A stretch of 64,000 nucleotides of DNA from an uncultured Bacteroides sp. (GCF_963675905.1 NZ_OY780936.1:2985946-3049945); one strand, 5' to 3'; numbered from the stretch's first letter, positions 38,503-48,500 are shown. Notes: a model not told the origin generated them from the sequence alone. Program-made: numbers and translations.

Positions 38503-38691
38503 AGCTAGCTTATATTGGGCTGTTCCGTTAATTGATTTACATTCTATAAGTGGGTTATATACATTATAAATTCCAACATTCCGTATTTTCATGACATCAA
38601 AACCGATCGTCTGTATCAAAACTATTTAGGTCATAATCGTTTAGCTAAGACAATACAATATCAGTTATTGGCTTTGCCAAGTGCATTCTAA
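38503..38691 (+). pseudogene. Fragment of the SGNH hydrolase 3' end
   Basis: This stretch matches the last part of the gene at 37402-38250 from its AGCAATTATTGGGCTG region to the stop, with many substitutions and small indels. Recognisable words are ATTGGGCTGTTCCG, CCGTATTTTCATGACA, AAAACCGATCGTCTG and TTAGCTAAGAC, in the same order, ending at a TAA (38689-38691). Reading frames are broken. It is a decayed tandem duplicate lying after the hairpin terminator at 38305. Confidence 0.85.
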
Positions 38692-38732
38692 AAATCTTAT
38701 GCAATAAAAAAATAAAAGAATCTTTCAAAAAT

Positions 38733-38771
38733 CCATTTACCTTTTGCTTCTGAGGTTATATACAAGTATAA
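38733..38771 (+). promoter_or_regulatory. Bipartite island motif, copy 1
   Basis: CCATTTACCTTTTGC (38733-38747), a 7-bp spacer, then GTTATATACAAGTATAA (38755-38771). The same two blocks with the same spacing occur at 53710-53748, and a looser copy on the minus strand at 53649-53611. The ATG of the downstream gene is 48 bp away. It looks like a promoter for one sigma factor or a regulator site. Confidence 0.65.
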
Positions 38772-38818
38772 TACATAACAAATAACATTAGTAAATAACA
38801 AATTTAAAACCTCAGATC

Positions 38819-39259
38819 ATGAAAAAGTTAGTTCTTATTCTAGTATTAGCATTAACAACTGTATTAAATGTAAATGCACAGTTCTGTTATTCAAGTAATA
38901 GCAATGATTTAAGCAATCCAAAAGTTCTTTCAAAAATTTATTCGGAAATAATCAAATCAGGCAGTCTGTCAGGAACAACTAACCCAAATGTAAGATATCA
39001 AAGCGGCTATACCAGATCAAACGGAACATACGTAAGTGGGCATTACAAAACGTTATCTAACGGTACAAATCTTGATAACTACTCAACAACACCTAATATT
39101 AATCCTTTTACAGGAACAACAGGATCTCTGGCCAGAGATTATAGCAGTGAAGCTTACAACTACGGAGCTGGACAAACAATCTATACCGGATCAAGAGGCG
39201 GACAATACTATATCAACAGTAATGGTAATAAAACCTACATCCCAAAAAGAGGATATTAA
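38819..39259 (+). CDS. Small secreted protein with PBCV-basic-adaptor-like C-terminus
   Basis: The 146-residue protein has a signal peptide (MKKLVLILVLALTTVLNVNAQ), then a Ser/Asn/Gly/Tyr-rich low-complexity body (SGYTRSNGTYVSGHYKT). It ends in IYTGSRGGQYYINSNGNKTY, resembling the short basic adaptor domain (TGxRGGxYYxxxNGxKxY) found repeatedly in bacterial and viral proteins. No enzyme motif is visible. It is preceded by copy 1 of the bipartite island motif and opens the accessory island. Confidence 0.7.
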   Translation: MKKLVLILVLALTTVLNVNAQFCYSSNSNDLSNPKVLSKIYSEIIKSGSLSGTTNPNVRYQSGYTRSNGTYVSGHYKTLSNGTNLDNYSTTPNINPFTGTTGSLARDYSSEAYNYGAGQTIYTGSRGGQYYINSNGNKTYIPKRGY

Positions 39260-39367
39260 CCGATTATTTTATTCATAGAGAGTGTAAACTTAGGTTTTGT
39301 TCCTCACACTTTTAATCAGATTAACAATACCAAGACAGAGGAACTAATGGAATAATTCTTATTTTAT

Positions 39368-40633
39368 ATGAAAAAAATTATATTTATTATTGGATTGATA
39401 TTCAATCTTTCCAATGTTTGTAACGCACAAAAAGTTGACACAATTTATTACGATAAAGATTGGAAAGGTGTAGAATCAAAGAGTTTTGCTGCCTATGTTA
39501 GAGTAGCATCTTATGCAAAAGATTCACATTATGTGAACCGATACATGGACTATTATTCTACCGGAGAATTGCAATCAGAAGGATGCTTTATCTCTATTGA
39601 TAAATATGATGATTCCAAATCTATTTTTGATGGGAATTGTAAGACTTACTACATGAATAAAAAAATAAAAGAAGATCTGATATATAAAGATGGAAAGCAA
39701 AATGGAGATGATATTTTATATTATGAAAACGGATTAATCTGGAAAAAGTCAAAGTTCACAAACGGAAAATTAGATGGAATTTATTATGAATTTACAGAAG
39801 ATAGAAATGCTTGTTCACAATTAGAATTTAAGGATGGAGAACCAGCTACCCCCTACTTCATCTATTCTACCAAAGATGGACTTGCCACTAAATACAACAT
39901 CAAAGATAAATCGTTATATCTGGAAATACCCTCATTGAATGATAAACAGATTTATACCAAAAATGGCGTTTCTTGGGATTATTATCTTAAAAATGGATTA
40001 TGTGTGATGGTTAATCCCTCAATCAGAAAAGAATATGGCAAATATTTCACACTATATGTACTGGTCACAAATAATTCTGTGAAACCTATAATTTTTGATC
40101 CGTCATTAATAACCGCTTATAAAACAAAGAAAGGAGAAAATGAAAATTTGAGTGTACTAAATTCAGATGAATACATGAAAAAGGTTAAACGCAGCCAGGG
40201 CTGGTCAAAGTTCTTCAATGCCATAGGCGAAGCAGCAGTAGCAAGTAGCGCAGGTTATTCCAGTTCTTCAACAAACACTAATTCAACTAATGCCGGATAT
40301 TCTGTTGCAGGTGTGGTTGGAACAAATGGAGCGGCAGTGGGCGCATCACAATATGCCAATGAATCTAACACATCTTCACAGACAGTTAATTACAATGGAG
40401 CCGCAGCATATCAAGCTAACCTAATTGCTAACGACAGAATAGCTAATTACGATAATCAGCTGCTACAAGAAAGAAATACGAAGGAAGAAGGATATCTAAA
40501 AACGACGACTATAGATTCGGGTGAAACAATTTCAGGATACGTAAATATCAAATATGAAAAAGGAGATGAACTTTTTGTAAATATAGCAATCAATGCAATT
40601 ACATATCCGTTTGTTTGGAATATAGGAAAATAA
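39368..40633 (+). CDS. Exported protein with MORN/YwqK-like repeats
   Basis: The 421-residue protein has a signal peptide (MKKIIFIIGLIFNLSNVCNAQ). Repeats of the toxin-antitoxin YwqK type follow (YYSTGELQSEGCF, IYKDGKQNGDDILYYENGLIWKKSKFTNGKLDGIYYEF, about residues 55-150). A second half with a Ser/Asn/Ala-rich stretch (AAVASSAGYSSSSTNTNSTN, about 285-340) precedes a beta-sandwich-like end. Function is unknown; the YwqK name should not be taken as evidence of a toxin. It lies 108 bp after the preceding secreted protein. Confidence 0.65.
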   Translation: MKKIIFIIGLIFNLSNVCNAQKVDTIYYDKDWKGVESKSFAAYVRVASYAKDSHYVNRYMDYYSTGELQSEGCFISIDKYDDSKSIFDGNCKTYYMNKKIKEDLIYKDGKQNGDDILYYENGLIWKKSKFTNGKLDGIYYEFTEDRNACSQLEFKDGEPATPYFIYSTKDGLATKYNIKDKSLYLEIPSLNDKQIYTKNGVSWDYYLKNGLCVMVNPSIRKEYGKYFTLYVLVTNNSVKPIIFDPSLITAYKTKKGENENLSVLNSDEYMKKVKRSQGWSKFFNAIGEAAVASSAGYSSSSTNTNSTNAGYSVAGVVGTNGAAVGASQYANESNTSSQTVNYNGAAAYQANLIANDRIANYDNQLLQERNTKEEGYLKTTTIDSGETISGYVNIKYEKGDELFVNIAINAITYPFVWNIGK

Positions 40634-40755
40634 ATTGCTGTAGTTGGCAAATGAAATCACAGGGGCAAATTGCAAGCCTCTGAGATTCCATTAGCATATT
40701 TCCTTCAAATTCCAAAAACATGATGGACTTCATTTTATTTATCAAATAAATATAT

Positions 40756-40763
40756 TAGATTTG
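40756..40763 (+). promoter_or_regulatory. Possible vegetative -7 element of the sigma-factor operon
   Basis: TAGATTTG fits TAnnTTTG, 26 bp before the ATG at 40790. The bipartite island motif is absent here, so the sigma operon may use the housekeeping sigma factor. Confidence 0.45.
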
Positions 40764-40789
40764 TATCATATTATAACAATAAGATACTT

Positions 40790-41365
40790 ATGCCAACAAT
40801 ATATTCATTTGATAAGGTAGTCAATGACTTTTACCTGAAAAATAGAAATGAATTCATCAATTTGATTCATTGGAAGTTTCCTCAAATAGGGCTTGATGAA
40901 ATTGAAGATATCTACCAAAATGCTTTTCTGGCAGCTTATGACAATCTACAATCGGGAAAAGTACAAGAAGAGACCAAATGGAAAAGCTATATATTTGCTA
41001 TCGGCTCTAATATGGCACTGAACGTGACAAAGAAAAGTGACCTAATGGTTGAATTGCCGGATGAGGTTGGCAATAATAATGAAAGTGATATCATTGGACT
41101 ATTAGGAAACGATTCTCAAATACCGGAAGAGTGCCTAGAGACAATGCTCGAAGAAATGGCACTTCTTCCTCAACCCTGTGAAACAATACTCAAAGACTTC
41201 TATTTTCTGAATTTCTCAATGGAGCAAATCGCAGCCGAAACCGGTTATAATAATGCCGATACAATGAAAGCAAAGAAGTCACAATGCTACAAAAAGCTCT
41301 GTCAGCGAGTAATTAGTACTTTTAAGTTGAAGGGCATTAGCCTATTTAACACAGATGAATATTAA
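40790..41365 (+). CDS. ECF-type RNA polymerase sigma factor
   Basis: The 191-residue protein has a sigma-2-like region (NEFINLIHWKFPQIGLDEIEDIYQNAFLAAYDNLQSG, about residues 18-54). A sigma-4 region (LLPQPCETILKDFYFLNFSMEQIAAETGYNNADTMKAKKSQCYKKLCQRV, about 125-175) follows. Such factors direct RNA polymerase to a small set of promoters. The next gene starts near its stop and encodes a single-pass membrane protein, the usual place for a cognate anti-sigma factor. Confidence 0.85.
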   Translation: MPTIYSFDKVVNDFYLKNRNEFINLIHWKFPQIGLDEIEDIYQNAFLAAYDNLQSGKVQEETKWKSYIFAIGSNMALNVTKKSDLMVELPDEVGNNNESDIIGLLGNDSQIPEECLETMLEEMALLPQPCETILKDFYFLNFSMEQIAAETGYNNADTMKAKKSQCYKKLCQRVISTFKLKGISLFNTDEY

Positions 41366-41378
41366 AAGAAACAGATTT

Positions 41379-42167
41379 ATGAACGAAGAAATATTTGACA
41401 GTTATCTTAAGGGCACAATGTCCCGGGATGAAAGAACTAAATTTGAAGAGAAGTTAAAAACTGATCAGACTCTTCATAAAGAGTTCAAGCGTTATATTTA
41501 CTTAGTGGACAGTTTGAAAAAAGCAGCTCGCAAAGATAATAATGAATTTGGGCATGCATTTAAGAAAATCACTAAAGAACAATTGCAGAGTATTACCCAG
41601 CCTCATAGAGATGGCACAAATGATGAAAAATATCCAAAAAGAAAACCTATTTCAATAAAATCAATTTCCACCTATACACTATCCATTGCTGCTACCTTTA
41701 TCCTTTGTTTTTGGGGATTCAGTTCACATTATAACAAATTGCAAAATGACAATGATCTGTATTCAAGCAATTTCAATGCGCTGAGTGGCGATTACCTTGA
41801 TACTGAAAGTCGTGGAGGAGAAATGCCGAACGAGAAAGACTCTGTTACTTTGGAACAGGCAAAACAGTTTTACGTTGATAATGATTACGAGAAGGCCCTA
41901 CATAAGCTTGATGGTTTGAAAAATAAGCGTCCCGTGATGCAGGCAACTTGTCTGCTTAAACTCAACAGGACAGATGAAGCCATCAAATTACTGGTGGAAG
42001 AGTATAAAAACAGTCAGGACGGAGAAGCCGGATGGTATCTTGCACTGGCATACATTAAGAAACACGACAAAGCTTCTGCGATCAGGATGCTTAAAGATGT
42101 AGAAAATATGGGTATAGGCATCTCTGATAAAGCAAAAAAATTAAGGATTGAGTTGGAGGAAAAATAA
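41379..42167 (+). CDS. Single-pass membrane protein with TPR-like exterior, probable anti-sigma factor
   Basis: The start at 41379 (MNEEIFDSYLKGTMSRDERTKFEEKL) is preferred because the zinc-less anti-sigma-like N-terminus begins there; the frame also has an ATG at 41355 overlapping the sigma gene. One membrane helix lies near residues 96-114 (TYTLSIAATFILCFWGF). The exterior part has tetratricopeptide-like helices (LEQAKQFYVDNDYEKALHKLDGL; AGWYLALAYIKKHDKASAIRML). Binding to the neighbouring sigma factor is inferred from order and topology. Its stop shares one base with the start of the caspase gene. Confidence 0.75.
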   Translation: MNEEIFDSYLKGTMSRDERTKFEEKLKTDQTLHKEFKRYIYLVDSLKKAARKDNNEFGHAFKKITKEQLQSITQPHRDGTNDEKYPKRKPISIKSISTYTLSIAATFILCFWGFSSHYNKLQNDNDLYSSNFNALSGDYLDTESRGGEMPNEKDSVTLEQAKQFYVDNDYEKALHKLDGLKNKRPVMQATCLLKLNRTDEAIKLLVEEYKNSQDGEAGWYLALAYIKKHDKASAIRMLKDVENMGIGISDKAKKLRIELEEK

Positions 42168-43042
42168 TGATAAAGAAGTCTTATTTCTTCATTGCGTTGG
42201 TTTTATTTCTTTCAATTCATGTAAATGCAAAGAAAGTGGCTCTCCTTGTAGGGATTGGTAACTATCCGACATCCGGTGGGTGGCAAATAATTAGTTCTAC
42301 AAATGATATTTATTTATTAAAACCTTTGTTGACGGCTAAAGGATTTAAAGTAAATATCCTTGTTAATGCGCAAGCTACAAAAACGGGGATTGAGACTGGA
42401 TTAAATAAACTCATCAAAAGCACTTCAACCGGTGATGAAATTTTCGTTCATTTCTCTTGCCACGGTCAGCAAATGGAGGACGATAACGGAGATGAAACAG
42501 ATGATGGCCTGGATGAAGCTATTATTCCCTATAATGCCCAGCGTATGTATGAAAAAGGGATTTATGAAGGAAAGAATCATTTCAGGGATGACCTTTTAGG
42601 AAAATATATAGAAGTACTTAGAAAGAAAGTAGGTCCAAAAGGAAGCATCTTTCTTTCACTGGATGCTTGTCATAGTGGTGATGGCGTTCGTGGTGAAGCC
42701 GAAGTGGAAGATGGAGATGAAGATTTAGCAATTCGTGGAGATAGTTACATTTTTAGCCCAAATCCTCGCTTCATTCGTCAACAAAGAAGCAATCGACATA
42801 AACCGACATTGAAGAATGCCCAATTAGCTCCAATCACAGTAGTAAGTGCTTGTCAACCCTCAGAATCAAATTTTGAAACGAAAGATAAGACGAACAAACA
42901 CTTCGGATCACTTTCTTATTTGCTTGCCAATATTATCAGACAATCTCCAAATGTATCTTTTACCTCATGGGGCAATTCGGTAAAGGTTGATTATAAAAGC
43001 GTAATGAAATATCAAAAACCTTATATTGAAGGAGATTTTTAG
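42167..43042 (+). CDS. Exported caspase-family cysteine peptidase (clan CD, C14-like)
   Basis: The 291-residue protein has a signal peptide (MIKKSYFFIALVLFLSIHVNA), so the peptidase acts outside the cytoplasm. The caspase fold is plain: KKVALLVGIGNYP, then TGDEIFVHFSCHGQQ with catalytic H99, and GSIFLSLDACHSGDG with catalytic C168. An acidic run (EDDNGDETDDGLDEAIIP) after the His is as in metacaspases and may bind calcium. It is coupled to the anti-sigma-like gene by a one-base overlap, placing it in the sigma operon. Substrate unknown. Confidence 0.88.
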   Translation: MIKKSYFFIALVLFLSIHVNAKKVALLVGIGNYPTSGGWQIISSTNDIYLLKPLLTAKGFKVNILVNAQATKTGIETGLNKLIKSTSTGDEIFVHFSCHGQQMEDDNGDETDDGLDEAIIPYNAQRMYEKGIYEGKNHFRDDLLGKYIEVLRKKVGPKGSIFLSLDACHSGDGVRGEAEVEDGDEDLAIRGDSYIFSPNPRFIRQQRSNRHKPTLKNAQLAPITVVSACQPSESNFETKDKTNKHFGSLSYLLANIIRQSPNVSFTSWGNSVKVDYKSVMKYQKPYIEGDF

Positions 43043-43061
43043 GATCTCTTAATTTAACACG

Positions 43062-43145
43062 ATGAAAAGCATGAAAAAACGTGTATTATTCCTTTTGACC
43101 GTATTCTTTTTCACCTTACAGCTATTGGCACAAGAAGATAAATAA
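43062..43145 (+). pseudogene. Truncated ORF: a bare signal peptide
   Basis: ATG at 43062 encodes 27 residues (a lysine start, a VLFLLTVFFFTLQLLAQ helix, then EDK and a stop). It is a complete Sec signal peptide with nothing after it, 19 bp after the caspase stop. The simplest reading is the 5' stub of a lost exported gene, cut where the AT-rich three-gene block begins. A functional tiny peptide is possible but less likely. Confidence 0.6.
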
Positions 43146-43161
43146 GATCGGAACTGATTAA

Positions 43162-43602
43162 ATGAATTATGAATCAATAAAATATAAGAATATGGGCTTA
43201 GCAAACAGTGACTTACGTGTAGGAAATATAATTATTTACAACGGAAAATCATGCATAGTTTCAGACATTCTTTCAACAAAAAGTATAATCTTATACGGAA
43301 TTGAGGACGAAATAAAAACTGAAAATATAAATGGTTTATTAATTGACGAAAATTTACTTGATAATTTAGGTGCAATTAAAATTCCGGACAAAGGATTTGT
43401 TAAATACAAAATTGAAATAAAAACATTTTTATCAATTTATTTCTGCTTTAAGGATGGCAAAATATCAAACACTTATTTATACGTTGCTCAAGATTCATAT
43501 ATTGGTGCAAGGTATAATCAACCATTTTCTTACGTCCATGAATTACAAAACTTATACTTTGTTTTAAATAGAGAAGAAATGGACATAAATTTTTGCTGTT
43601 AA
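43162..43602 (+). CDS. Small conserved Bacteroides-type protein of unknown function
   Basis: The 146-residue cytoplasmic protein begins at the ATG at 43162, or at 43192 (MGLANSDLRVGN). It has an N-terminal beta-rich part (LRVGNIIIYNGKSCIVSDILS) and the closing block SYVHELQNLYFVLNREEM. That VHELQNLYF ending is common to many small orphan proteins of Bacteroides, often on mobile or variable DNA. The function is not known. It is the first of three strongly AT-rich genes wedged between the caspase and CHAT genes. Confidence 0.65.
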   Translation: MNYESIKYKNMGLANSDLRVGNIIIYNGKSCIVSDILSTKSIILYGIEDEIKTENINGLLIDENLLDNLGAIKIPDKGFVKYKIEIKTFLSIYFCFKDGKISNTYLYVAQDSYIGARYNQPFSYVHELQNLYFVLNREEMDINFCC

Positions 43603-43623
43603 TTTAAGCTTAAACAAACCACA

Positions 43624-44418
43624 ATGGAAGAAAAAATTAAAAATGAGTATATAGCTAATTATTTCGTTAATATCAATGGTAGTGATTTAGATAAGGCCAT
43701 TTACAAAATAATTCCAATGAACAGACTGTTGGAAATGCTTAGAGACAACGAACTGATTTTAGTAAACATAAAATTGTGGGAAGATGTCTATGAAAACTTT
43801 TTCTTGAAATCCAAATTCAAATTTGAAGATGAAGAATTTGACATTGAAAGCGATAGTGATCATTACTTTGGACAATCTTGGAGTTTTGAGAAAGATTCAG
43901 ATGCTCTTTGGCGAATATATTCTCCAGACAAACAAAGCGTTAGAATTAAAACGTCATTAAGAATGTTATTCAACACTATAACCAAAATATCTTATGCCGG
44001 AAATAATTATGGCTTTATTTTTGATAGGCTCATTGGCGCAGTAAGTTATAAATCAAAACCAGAACTTGAAGACTGGATTAAGGAACAAACAATAAAACGA
44101 GAAAATATTCAACCCAATATTGAAGAATCATTATTCCTAAAGAGAGATAATTTTAAGCATGAAAAAGAAGTAAGAGTCATTTATTTTCCAGACAAGGATG
44201 ATGCAAAAATAAAACCTAATTCAAACTCACAATTAGTAAGTTTTAAAATTGACGCATTACATTTTATTGATGAAATTACTTTTGACCCAAGAGCAGAAAG
44301 TTCATTTGTAGTTGCATACACGGAATATCTATCGTCACAATTTTCGTATCCGAAAAGTAGAATAACGAAATCTGATTTGTATCAATTTGACCAAGATATA
44401 ATAATCGAAATAAAATGA
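43624..44418 (+). CDS. DUF2971 family protein
   Basis: The 264-residue cytoplasmic protein has the DUF2971 pattern: YKIIPMNRLLEMLRDNELILVNIKLWEDVYE near the start, then the central QSWSFEKDSDALWRIYSPDKQSVRIKT (about residues 80-107) and FKHEKEVRVIYFPD (about 178-191). The biochemical role of DUF2971 is not established. Its stop overlaps the next gene by ATGA (44415-44418), so the two act as a coupled pair. The DNA is visibly more AT-rich than the core genes. Confidence 0.75.
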   Translation: MEEKIKNEYIANYFVNINGSDLDKAIYKIIPMNRLLEMLRDNELILVNIKLWEDVYENFFLKSKFKFEDEEFDIESDSDHYFGQSWSFEKDSDALWRIYSPDKQSVRIKTSLRMLFNTITKISYAGNNYGFIFDRLIGAVSYKSKPELEDWIKEQTIKRENIQPNIEESLFLKRDNFKHEKEVRVIYFPDKDDAKIKPNSNSQLVSFKIDALHFIDEITFDPRAESSFVVAYTEYLSSQFSYPKSRITKSDLYQFDQDIIIEIK

Positions 44419-45515
44419 AAGATAAATTAGATCAGATAATCTCGAAATTAGAAAATTATTCTCCAATTTACGAGGATGAAGATTACACGTTCTTAGTTGA
44501 TAACTTACCAAGAACTCAAGCCAATGCCTTTTTTATTTTTGCGTTTTGCATTAATTGGCAGTTATTATACAATTCCAATATTAAAATGACGATTTATGAC
44601 ATTTTAATAGCAAATGATGCTAAAAAAGAAAATACGAAAAAGAAACATTTTGAAGAGTCATTTACTTCAATAAAAAAGTTTTTTGAAAGTGGTTTTACAA
44701 CCAGTGAAGAATTAATATCATCAAAAACAAGAATATTAGACAGATTAACAAAAGGATTAAATGTGCTGAATATCAACAAATCATTTAAGAATAAGGGTAT
44801 TCATGAGTTCTTCAATATATTTTTTAATAAACTAGGCAATGTAGATTATGAAACAGAAGATTTTCAGGGAATCTATTTATGTAAAGACAGTCAAAAATTT
44901 CGTTTCCATACTGATTTATATAACAAATTTATCCCTGCTGTTGATATTGCAATATTATTTAACCGTGAATATAAGCCGTTATTAGAAGAATTTGGAATCA
45001 AAATAAATAACTTTTTTGCGTTACATATATTTCTAAGACACACAGTCCCATTTAAATTATATTGCAATTATCTTCCAAATGAGTTGTTTCGCAATCAAAA
45101 AATAAAGAATGGTCTAAATCAGAGCGTTCATGTAACAGCATTTGCTTCATCCGAAGGTGTAAAGATAATATCTGATGATGGGCTGTTCTTTTTACCTAAT
45201 TTTTCTACAAATCAATCAGATTATACAGATAATCCAGTACTACCGACAAAAGAAAAAATTGCTAAAGCATTTTATAAAAAGCTATTCCCACTAGTTCAGA
45301 TATTAAAGTTATACTTTAATCCATGTTTTAAAAGGAGCATTAGTTATCATAGTAAAGATTTTTTGGGATTTAAAACTGTTGGTTATGAATATAAAACCAA
45401 TGGGTTAATTGAGATTCAAAGTTTTTATCCGTTAAATAGTGAATGGCAAAAAAGGAATGGAATTTCGAATATTGATATTGATAATATCATATATAAATCT
45501 GGCAACCACGAATAA
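44415..45515 (+). CDS. Unknown protein coupled to the DUF2971 gene
   Basis: I do not recognise this 366-residue protein. It is soluble, with no signal peptide, rich in Phe, Lys, Asn and Ile. A helical N-terminal half (about 1-140) is followed by a mixed domain (QKFRFHTDLYNKFIPAVDIAILFNREY; VHVTAFASSEGVKIISDDGLFFLP). No catalytic motif stands out. The 4-bp overlap with the DUF2971 gene is the best clue that they work together. The composition of both suggests acquisition from another source. Confidence 0.6.
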   Translation: MKDKLDQIISKLENYSPIYEDEDYTFLVDNLPRTQANAFFIFAFCINWQLLYNSNIKMTIYDILIANDAKKENTKKKHFEESFTSIKKFFESGFTTSEELISSKTRILDRLTKGLNVLNINKSFKNKGIHEFFNIFFNKLGNVDYETEDFQGIYLCKDSQKFRFHTDLYNKFIPAVDIAILFNREYKPLLEEFGIKINNFFALHIFLRHTVPFKLYCNYLPNELFRNQKIKNGLNQSVHVTAFASSEGVKIISDDGLFFLPNFSTNQSDYTDNPVLPTKEKIAKAFYKKLFPLVQILKLYFNPCFKRSISYHSKDFLGFKTVGYEYKTNGLIEIQSFYPLNSEWQKRNGISNIDIDNIIYKSGNHE

Positions 45516-45541
45516 TATGATATCAAAACGTCTAAACTAAT

Positions 45542-48500
45542 ATGAAAAAATACATAATTTTAATTTCACTAGTTATATTGTCAACTAGGATTCTAGCACA
45601 AGGAATTTATGATGGTTTGTTTACAAAATCTTTGTTGGAAGAAAAATATAATGATGCTGATTATTGGCTTCAAAAAGGAGCTAATATTAACCTAGCTGAT
45701 ACCGCTGGTTTAAGTGTATTACATTATGCCGCAAGCAATGACAAACGTGCGTTAGCTGAATGGTTAATATTGAAAGGTGCCAATATAAATGCCACAGATC
45801 GAAATATGTCAACACCTTTAATGTATGCAGCCAATAATGGTCATTTGCGAATGTGTTATTTGCTTTATTCAAAAGGAGCTGATTTGCAAAAAATGAATAT
45901 TAAAGGAAAAGTAGCAAAAGACTATGCTAATAGAACCGGATATTTAAGAGTGGCTAAGTTCCTTCTAAATCCAAAATCGTACAGCATTATACCTACTTCA
46001 GAGGAGTTTTATCTTGAAGCAAATCAATGCATTGAAAAAAAAGATACAATTAAAGCAGTCAAATTACTTGAACAAGCAATAATTGCATCCAAAACAGAAC
46101 TTTTGCCATTACATGCTTTCAATTTTACTTTGTTTGAATCTATAGGGTCACTATACAAGCAGCTCAATGAATTGCCTAAATTAAAAACCACATTAGATGA
46201 ATATATTGGACTAAAAAGAAGTATATTAAGTGAAACCAGCATAGAATTTGCAGAGGTTTTACAAGATGTAGCGGCTATTTATTCTGATATCAAAGAATAC
46301 TCAAAAGCAGAGTCTTTTAGTTTACAGTCCTTAAATATTATCAAAACTACTTTGAGCGAACAAAATGAAAAATATGCAGATAATCTTTTGAATTTAGGAA
46401 TGCTATATGCTGAAATGCATGAAGATATTAAAGCGGAACAATGTTATTTGAGATACTTGAAAATTAGAAAATCTCTGTTCGGTGAAAATGATTCAGAGTA
46501 TAACGTCGTTTTGTATTTATTGGCAAATTTTTATAGAGACACTTATAAATTGCCTCTTGCAGAGAAATATTATATTGAAGTAATTGACAAATGGAATATA
46601 ATTCATGGTAGAAATAGTAATGAATATATTGCTAAAATATTGGGATTAGCCAAAATATATTTATCTGAAAAAGAATATACTAAAGCTGAGCCATTATTCA
46701 TAGAGGCAAAGGATTTACGAAAAGAAATGTATGGCATAAATAGTCTCGAATATGCAAACTCACTTAGTGATTTAGGTGAGTTATATTCAGAAAAAAAAGA
46801 ATTTGAACGAGCAGAATCCTCATATCTTGAAGCACTAAGAATTTCAAAAGAGAAATCTGGAGATAACAGCATTGACTGTGCTGTTATTTCTGATAATTTG
46901 GGCGTTTTATATTCTAAAATGCTTAGATATAATCAAGCAGAATCTATACAACTTAAGGCGCTGAAAATAAAAAAAGAGGTGTATGGCGAAAAGAGTTTGG
47001 AATATGCTTTATCTCTTTATAATCTTGGAAGTTTATACCAAGATATGGGATTTTACTCAAAAGCAGAACCCCTCTATCAACAAGCACTGAGAATTAGAAA
47101 AGAAATATTAGGGGAGAAGCATCCAGACTACATAACATCAATAAATAATTTGGCGACTTTATACGCAGATTTAGGTAATTATTCACAAGCCAATATGCTA
47201 TATTCTCAAGGACTTAATATTTTAAAAGAAACATCTGGTGAAAATAGTTCAGATTATGCGCTTTTCTTGAATAATTTAGCAATTTTAAATAAAGATATGG
47301 GGCTGTATTCACAAGCTAAGAATTTATGTGAGCAAGTTTTAAAGATAAGAAAAAATATATTAGGGGAAAAGCATCCAGACTATGCACTTGCATTAAATAA
47401 TGCTGCAAGTTTGAATGAAGAAATGGGGAATTACTCACATACTGATACGCTTTATAATGAGTCATTGAGAATCACGAAAGATATTTTGGGAGAGAATCAT
47501 CCTCAATATTTAAATACTCTTAATAATTTAGCTGGTTGTTATATGAATGAGGGTGCATATTCAAAAGCAGAAACTTTGTATAAATTGTGTTTAAATAGCC
47601 GAAAAAAAGTACTAGGAGAGAATCATCCTGATTATGCTACATCGCTTAATAATATGGGTGTTATATCAAAAATTATGGGTAAATATTCTAATGCTGTAGA
47701 ATATTATAAAGAAGCATTAAAAATTAGAAAAGAAATACTTGGGGAAAGACATCCTGAATACATCAAAGGATTAAGTAATTTAGGGCTATTATATGAGGAA
47801 ATGGGTAATTATATAGAAGCAAAAACTATTTTAATACAAGTCGTCAAAAATAGAGAACAAATTCTAGGTATAAATCACCCTGATTATGCTATTTCACTCA
47901 ATAATTTGGCGGCATATTATGATGAAGTAGGAAATTACACTGAGTGCGAAAAGTTATATTTAGAATCGTTAAATATAGAGAGATCTGTAGTCGGTAAGAA
48001 TCATCCATATTATGCTATTATCTTAGATAATTTTGCTGGTCATTACGCGAATATGGGGCAATATTCAAAGGCAGAGCCACTTTATATACAGGCACTTAAA
48101 ATTAGAAAAGAAAGGTTGGGTGAAAGTCATCCAGATTATGCAACTTCACTGAATAATTTGGCTGGTTTTTATGAAAAAATGGGTAATTATCCTGAAGCAG
48201 AAAAACTTTTTGAACAAGCTTTAAAAATTAGAAAAGAATCATTCGGTGAGAATCATCCTATTTATGCAGCTACTCTGAGTAATTTGTCGGGAGTTTATCT
48301 TAGCCAAAAAAAATTTGAGAAAACAGAGTTGCTTTTAATAAAAGCATTAAAAATAAAAAAAACTACATTAGGGGAAGTAAATCTGGATTATGCAACTTCG
48401 CTCAATAATTTAGCATGGCTTTATCTGAATATGAAAGATTATGTAAGAGCCGAGCCACTCTTTATTGAAGCTTTAAAAATAACAAGGAATGTTATAGGTG

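Noticed and set aside
38266..38619. Minus-strand ORF of 117 codons after the second SGNH gene
   Set aside because: It runs through the terminator hairpin and the SGNH remnant, which explain the sequence better.
39368..40633. Toxin-antitoxin component, from the YwqK-like repeats
   Set aside because: The protein is exported, has only repeat similarity, and no toxin partner lies beside it.
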